Source: CAVVNC01 sp963750015
GTDB taxonomy: Bacteria; Desulfobacterota; Syntrophorhabdia; Syntrophorhabdales; WCHB1-27
Assembly: GCA_963750015.1 (NCBI GenBank)
Contig: CAVVPU010000241.1
Span: 96,242-160,241 of the forward strand
Direction of reading: 5' to 3'
DNA length: 64,000 nt
The notes beneath the pieces are model-generated. The model was not told the DNA's origin, searched no databases, and saw nothing but the letters and a program-made list of their open reading frames with translations. The translations under genes and the position numbers were made by a program. Every line of letters starts with the position of its first letter. The first letter of the stretch is position 1. Shown piece after piece: positions 60,450-64,000 of this stretch.

Positions 60450-62075
60450 GTGAAGACGAAGATGGATAGCGGGACGGCCGAAGACTTTGCGCAACCCTCC
60501 TACAAGTGGCTAGGAGAAAGGTATTTCATCGAGAACCTCCAGGGCTGGCGTATATCGATATTCCCTGGAGGCATAGGGTTCTCCCTTTACAACTACTCCG
60601 ACCAAAAAGCATTGAGAGTCACCCTTCATGTCAAGAGAGAGGACGGAGTCGAGGAGCACTACCTTTCCGAGGCCTACTACTGCGGGGAATGGGGAGGCCC
60701 TTACCAGAAGTGGCAGACCCACCTGCTCCCCCTTTTTCCCTACGAGAGCCTTCACGGACGGGCCTCATACATGACTTTTTCCTACGCCGTCCTTAAAGAC
60801 GGCAAGGTCCTCCCGTCAGAGTATCGATACCGGTTCGCCGCCCTGGACGACTTTCATTGCGGGCACATGAGCCCTGACGACTACCACGATTCGTGGCTGA
60901 AAGCGAAGAACCATGAACCCCGTCCCCCCCTCGACGATGAGGAGCCGCAGGATGCTTACGAAAGACTCAATGCCTCCGGAAACCTCCGGCACATTGTTCC
61001 CTTCTTCACCCGGGGAGAGGTAAACAGGCCCGGACATCCGATGCACGCAATCCACATGGCCATAGACAGGGTGATAGAGCAGAAGGTTGAAGACCCGGTT
61101 GGCACCCACACGATCCGCCTGGCCATGTTCGACTTCGATGACGGGGATATGGCAGCCCACCTTGCGTATGCGAAGGGGAAAGGAGTCGACGTCGAGTGCG
61201 TGGGCGATTGGACCCGGGTGAGCACCTTGAATGCATCGGAAAATGTCGCAGTCCTCAGGCGCGCCTCAATACCGGTTTACGGAATGGTCAGAAACGACCC
61301 TAATCGCCTCGACCAGGACATGGCAAGCATGCATACGAAGATAATTCTCTTCGACAACCAGGTAGTGCACTCAGCCTCCTACAACCTCCATTTCCACCTA
61401 TGGGGGGGCAATTGGGAAAACAGCGTAAGCGAGCGCGGCAGGGACGCCTTTCTTTTGTACGAGTCGGTCTACAACGCGATACGCTATGGCAGCAGACCAA
61501 GGCTGACCATCGACCCTGCTCACAGATACAACCTTTATTATAGTTTCGGAACCTACGAGGGGCCTTCCGGGCCAATACGGGCCCAGGATGCCCTAGTCGC
61601 GGAAATCGTGAATGCCCGTCATTCTATTGCCGTCTGCATGTTCGAGCTGGCGCGGCTTAAAGGGGTTGTCTCAGGAAGCAGCACCGAGCTGGATCTAGTC
61701 GAAGCCCTGATCCAGGCTCGGGACAGGGGAGTGCAGGTTCGGATCATCGTCAATGGCATGATGGCCCATGGCGGGCAGCAGCCGGCTCCCTGGGACAAGA
61801 ACTTCAAAAGGCCTCTCAAGGAGCCGATGGAGCGGCTCAAAAACGCCTGGATGGAGGTCTTTCACGTTTACTATTGGGAGAGTATTTACTCCCCTCTGCA
61901 CCACAAGTTCGCGGTGATCGACGATTGCACGGTGATCACCGGCTCTTACAACTGGTACGAACCCAGCCTCTATTCGGATGAAGTCTATACCGTGACTCGC
62001 GACGAGTCCCTCGCGAGGGCCTTTCTCGAGGAGGCAGAGCTTATGCTCCGTTCCTTCAGGATCGAGCGGGAATAG
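60450..62075 (+). CDS. Phospholipase D-superfamily protein
   Basis: A 541-residue protein with two HKD catalytic motifs: HTKIILFD (His295, Lys297, Asp302) and HHKFAVID (His484, Lys486, Asp491), each followed by SYN (HSASYN, ITGSYNWY). The two halves make the complete active site expected of PLD nucleases and lipases. Residues about 20-130 are an extra beta-sandwich-like N-terminal domain (GWRISIFPGGIGFSLYNYS, YYCGEWGGPYQKW). No signal peptide is evident, so it is probably cytoplasmic. The start is GTG at 60450; an ATG at 60462 is the alternative, both with poor ribosome sites. It is the last gene of the EEP-Fic-PLD set and converges on glgB. Confidence 0.87.
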   Translation: MKTKMDSGTAEDFAQPSYKWLGERYFIENLQGWRISIFPGGIGFSLYNYSDQKALRVTLHVKREDGVEEHYLSEAYYCGEWGGPYQKWQTHLLPLFPYESLHGRASYMTFSYAVLKDGKVLPSEYRYRFAALDDFHCGHMSPDDYHDSWLKAKNHEPRPPLDDEEPQDAYERLNASGNLRHIVPFFTRGEVNRPGHPMHAIHMAIDRVIEQKVEDPVGTHTIRLAMFDFDDGDMAAHLAYAKGKGVDVECVGDWTRVSTLNASENVAVLRRASIPVYGMVRNDPNRLDQDMASMHTKIILFDNQVVHSASYNLHFHLWGGNWENSVSERGRDAFLLYESVYNAIRYGSRPRLTIDPAHRYNLYYSFGTYEGPSGPIRAQDALVAEIVNARHSIAVCMFELARLKGVVSGSSTELDLVEALIQARDRGVQVRIIVNGMMAHGGQQPAPWDKNFKRPLKEPMERLKNAWMEVFHVYYWESIYSPLHHKFAVIDDCTVITGSYNWYEPSLYSDEVYTVTRDESLARAFLEEAELMLRSFRIERE

Positions 62076-62097
62076 CCGCTTCGTTTCGTTGAAGAAC

Positions 62098-62154
62098 GCC
62101 TCCTGTCATGAGAGTTGTCTCCGGGCAGAAGACACGAGTCTCATGAGAGGAGGC
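62098..62154. terminator. Long inverted repeat between convergent genes
   Basis: GCCTCCTGTCATGAGA (62098-62113) and TCTCATGAGAGGAGGC (62139-62154) pair over 16 bases with one mismatch. The loop can extend the hairpin with TGTCT/AGACA. It fills the 87-bp gap between the PLD gene and glgB and is likely a bidirectional terminator. Confidence 0.65.
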
Positions 62155-62162
62155 ATCTCGAT

Positions 62163-64000
62163 CTATTCCGGCTTGAAGACGACGGCAGCCAGGGGCGGCA
62201 GGTCAAGGACCAGGGAGAAGGGGCGGCCATGCCAGGAAACCGACTCTGCGTGGCGTCCCCCTTGGTTTCCCACATTGCTTCCCCAATAGATATCCGAGTC
62301 GCTGTTCAAGACTTCCCGGTAGAAGCCCCATTTCGGTACTCCTACACGATAGTTGTGGCGGGGAACGGGCGTGAAATTGAAGGCGAAGACGAGAAAATCC
62401 TCCTTATTCTTTGCCCTTCTGATGAAGGAGACTACGCTTCGCTCGTAATCTCGAAAGTCGATCCATTCGAAGCCCTCGTGACTGAAATCGACTTCATACA
62501 AGGACGCCTCTCGCCCGTAAAGTCCGTTCAGATCCCCCACGAAGTTTCTTAGCTTCCTGTGCGGGTCGTAATCGAGGAGATGCCAGTCGAGGCTGGTGTT
62601 TGCGTTCCACTCCCACCATTGCCCGAACTCTCCCCCCATGAAGAGAAGTTTCTTCCCGGGCTGGGCGAACATGTATGCGTAGAGAAGGCGAAGATTCGCG
62701 AATTTCTGCCACAGGTCGCCGGGCATCTTGTCGAGGAGAGATCTCTTGCCGTACACAACCTCATCATGGGAAAGGACGAGAATGAAGTTCTCGGTAAACG
62801 CGTAAAGAAGGGCGAAGGTGAGGTTATTCTGATGGTATTTACGATAAATGGGCTCATGGGCAAAGTATTGGAGGATGTCGTTCATCCAGCCCATGTTCCA
62901 TTTCATGCTGAAACCGAGACCGCCGAGATAGGTCGGGTGGGAGACCGCAGGCCACGCAGTCGACTCCTCTGCTATGGTGAGAATTCCGGGGTAAAGACCA
63001 TGGGCCAATTCATTGAAACGCTTGATGAGGGCAACCGCTTCGAGGTTTTCGTTACCCCCGAACTTGTTAGGAATCCATTCCCCGGGCTTCCGCGAGTAAT
63101 CGAGATAGAGCATAGAGGCGACCGCGTCTACCCGAAGGCCGTCTATATGATACTTATCAAGCCAAAAGAGGGCGTTCGAGATGAGGAAGTTCGACACCTC
63201 GTTCCTGCCGTAGTTGAATATGAGCGTCCCCCAATCTTTGTGCTCACCCTTGAGAGGGTCCTCGTGTTCGTAAAGGGCTGTGCCGTCAAAAAAGGCCAGG
63301 CCGTGGGCATCCTTGGGGAAATGGGCGGGAACCCAGTCCACGAGGACACCAATGCCTTCCTGATGAAAGCGATCGATGAGATACATGAAGTCATCGGGAG
63401 TCCCGAATCGGCTTGTGACGGCGAAGTAGCCTGTGGTCTGGTAGCCCCACGATTCATCGAGGGGATGCTCGCTCACGGGCAAGAGCTCTACGTGGGTGTA
63501 GCCCATTTCCTTCACGTAAGGGACCAGGACTTCCGCCAGTTCCCTGTACGTGAGCCACCTCCCCTCTTCTTCCGGTACTCTCCGCCAGGAGCCGAGGTGC
63601 ACCTCGTAGATCGAGACAGGCGACTCGAGCCGGTTCCTTTCACGTCTTTGCCGCATCCAGTCTTCATCGGACCATCGGTAATTACTCAGGTTCCATACGA
63701 CGGAAGCGCTCTTCGGCCTTTGCTCCGAGTAAAACGCGTAGGGATCGGCCTTCTGCGCCATGTAACCCTTGTAGCGAGATTTCACCTCGAATTTGTATAT
63801 TGTGCCTTGTCTCAGACCGGGGATGAATATCTCCCAGACTCCTGTCGATCCCCGGACGCGCATCATATGCCTTCTTCCGTCCCATTGATTGAAATCTCCC
63901 ATGACGCTAACCCGAAGGGCATTCGGTGCCCACACCGCGAAAAAGACGCCCTCTACCCCACTTATCGTCATTTCATGAGCGCCGAGTTTCTCGTACTGGC
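62163..64000 (-). CDS. glgB: 1,4-alpha-glucan branching enzyme, 5' end beyond the window
   Basis: GH13 glycogen branching enzyme. The frame is open to the window edge, where the upstream residues read QYEKLGAHE before GVEGVFFAVWAPNA, so the first start at 63971 is internal and the protein is cut. Segments: CBM48 SVMGDFNQWDGR, then DWVPAHFPKDAHGL, the catalytic Asp in GLRVDAVASMLYLD, TIAEESTAWP with the Glu, and LVLSHDEVVYG. The C-terminal beta domain ends with PPLAAVVFKPE. It completes the glycogen genes with glgA, split by the rhomboid-to-PLD insert. Confidence 0.95.
   Translation of the reverse strand, partial: QYEKLGAHEMTISGVEGVFFAVWAPNALRVSVMGDFNQWDGRRHMMRVRGSTGVWEIFIPGLRQGTIYKFEVKSRYKGYMAQKADPYAFYSEQRPKSASVVWNLSNYRWSDEDWMRQRRERNRLESPVSIYEVHLGSWRRVPEEEGRWLTYRELAEVLVPYVKEMGYTHVELLPVSEHPLDESWGYQTTGYFAVTSRFGTPDDFMYLIDRFHQEGIGVLVDWVPAHFPKDAHGLAFFDGTALYEHEDPLKGEHKDWGTLIFNYGRNEVSNFLISNALFWLDKYHIDGLRVDAVASMLYLDYSRKPGEWIPNKFGGNENLEAVALIKRFNELAHGLYPGILTIAEESTAWPAVSHPTYLGGLGFSMKWNMGWMNDILQYFAHEPIYRKYHQNNLTFALLYAFTENFILVLSHDEVVYGKRSLLDKMPGDLWQKFANLRLLYAYMFAQPGKKLLFMGGEFGQWWEWNANTSLDWHLLDYDPHRKLRNFVGDLNGLYGREASLYEVDFSHEGFEWIDFRDYERSVVSFIRRAKNKEDFLVFAFNFTPVPRHNYRVGVPKWGFYREVLNSDSDIYWGSNVGNQGGRHAESVSWHGRPFSLVLDLPPLAAVVFKPE

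Noticed and set aside
62163..63971. glgB starting at ATG 63971
   Set aside because: The frame continues upstream to the window edge with conserved residues (YEKLGAH), so that ATG is internal.

Overview
The window looks like chromosomal DNA from a Gram-negative anaerobe, most likely a Desulfobacterota (former deltaproteobacterial) syntroph-type organism. This rests on gene families and order, not on a database match. Supporting signs are a membrane pyrophosphatase beside an F1 operon with separate b and b' subunits, the anaerobe-type homocysteine biosynthesis protein (DUF39 family) next to cysteine synthase, lipoproteins and a BamD/LptA-type envelope protein, and the compact translation/isoprenoid operon rpsB-tsf-pyrH-frr-uppS-cdsA-dxr-rseP. 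GC is moderately high except for a visibly AT-richer dnaA-dnaN-gyrB segment.

The window spans the replication-origin region. Almost all genes from about 25.7 kb leftward are on the minus strand, and those from 26 to 48.4 kb are on the plus strand, so transcription diverges from the dnaA upstream region (about 27.2-27.5 kb). That region has DnaA-box-like sites and a good promoter. The rsmG-parA-parB cluster lies at 8.3-10.5 kb. Two perfect parS sites lie at 55.45 and 56.99 kb, the second inside a 36-bp perfect palindrome.

Layout. 1-8.2 kb: hppA (cut by the window edge), a B3/4-domain gene and the F1/stator ATP synthase operon. 8.3-12.4 kb: parB, parA, rsmG, then divergently a BamD-LptA fusion lipoprotein. 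12.4-17.5 kb: thioredoxin, a small zinc-ribbon protein, and a sulfur-themed cluster (MBL-fold hydrolase, PP-loop thiolation enzyme, DUF39, cysK). 17.6-24.7 kb: tsaB and the rseP-to-rpsB operon. 25-27.2 kb: a DsbA-like protein, a small basic protein and a FlgT/CsgG-like lipoprotein. 27.5-48.4 kb: a long co-directional run of dnaA, dnaN, gyrB, coaE, rho, rpmE, prfA, prmC, murA, his genes, pgpA, pncC, thpR, recA, alaS, closed by a strong terminator. 48.7-49.24 kb: a 108-bp tandem repeat beside tRNA-Ala. 49.3-54.7 kb: a glycogen/nucleotide-sugar cluster (galU, response regulator, GAF histidine kinase, glgA, galT). 54.75-62.1 kb: rhomboid protease, radical SAM enzyme, and an island of three genes encoding an EEP-family phosphodiesterase with tandem HTH repeats, a Fic protein and a PLD-family protein. 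62.2 kb to the end: glgB, cut by the edge.

The best candidate for an undescribed system is the EEP-Fic-PLD trio. The best unusual protein is the BamD-LptA fusion. Four genes (hppA, rseP, the 26-kb lipoprotein, the rhomboid) carry single-base reading-frame breaks located in or beside homopolymers. They could be assembly errors, decay or, for the 7-G tract, slippage. All coordinates and alignments were made by eye.
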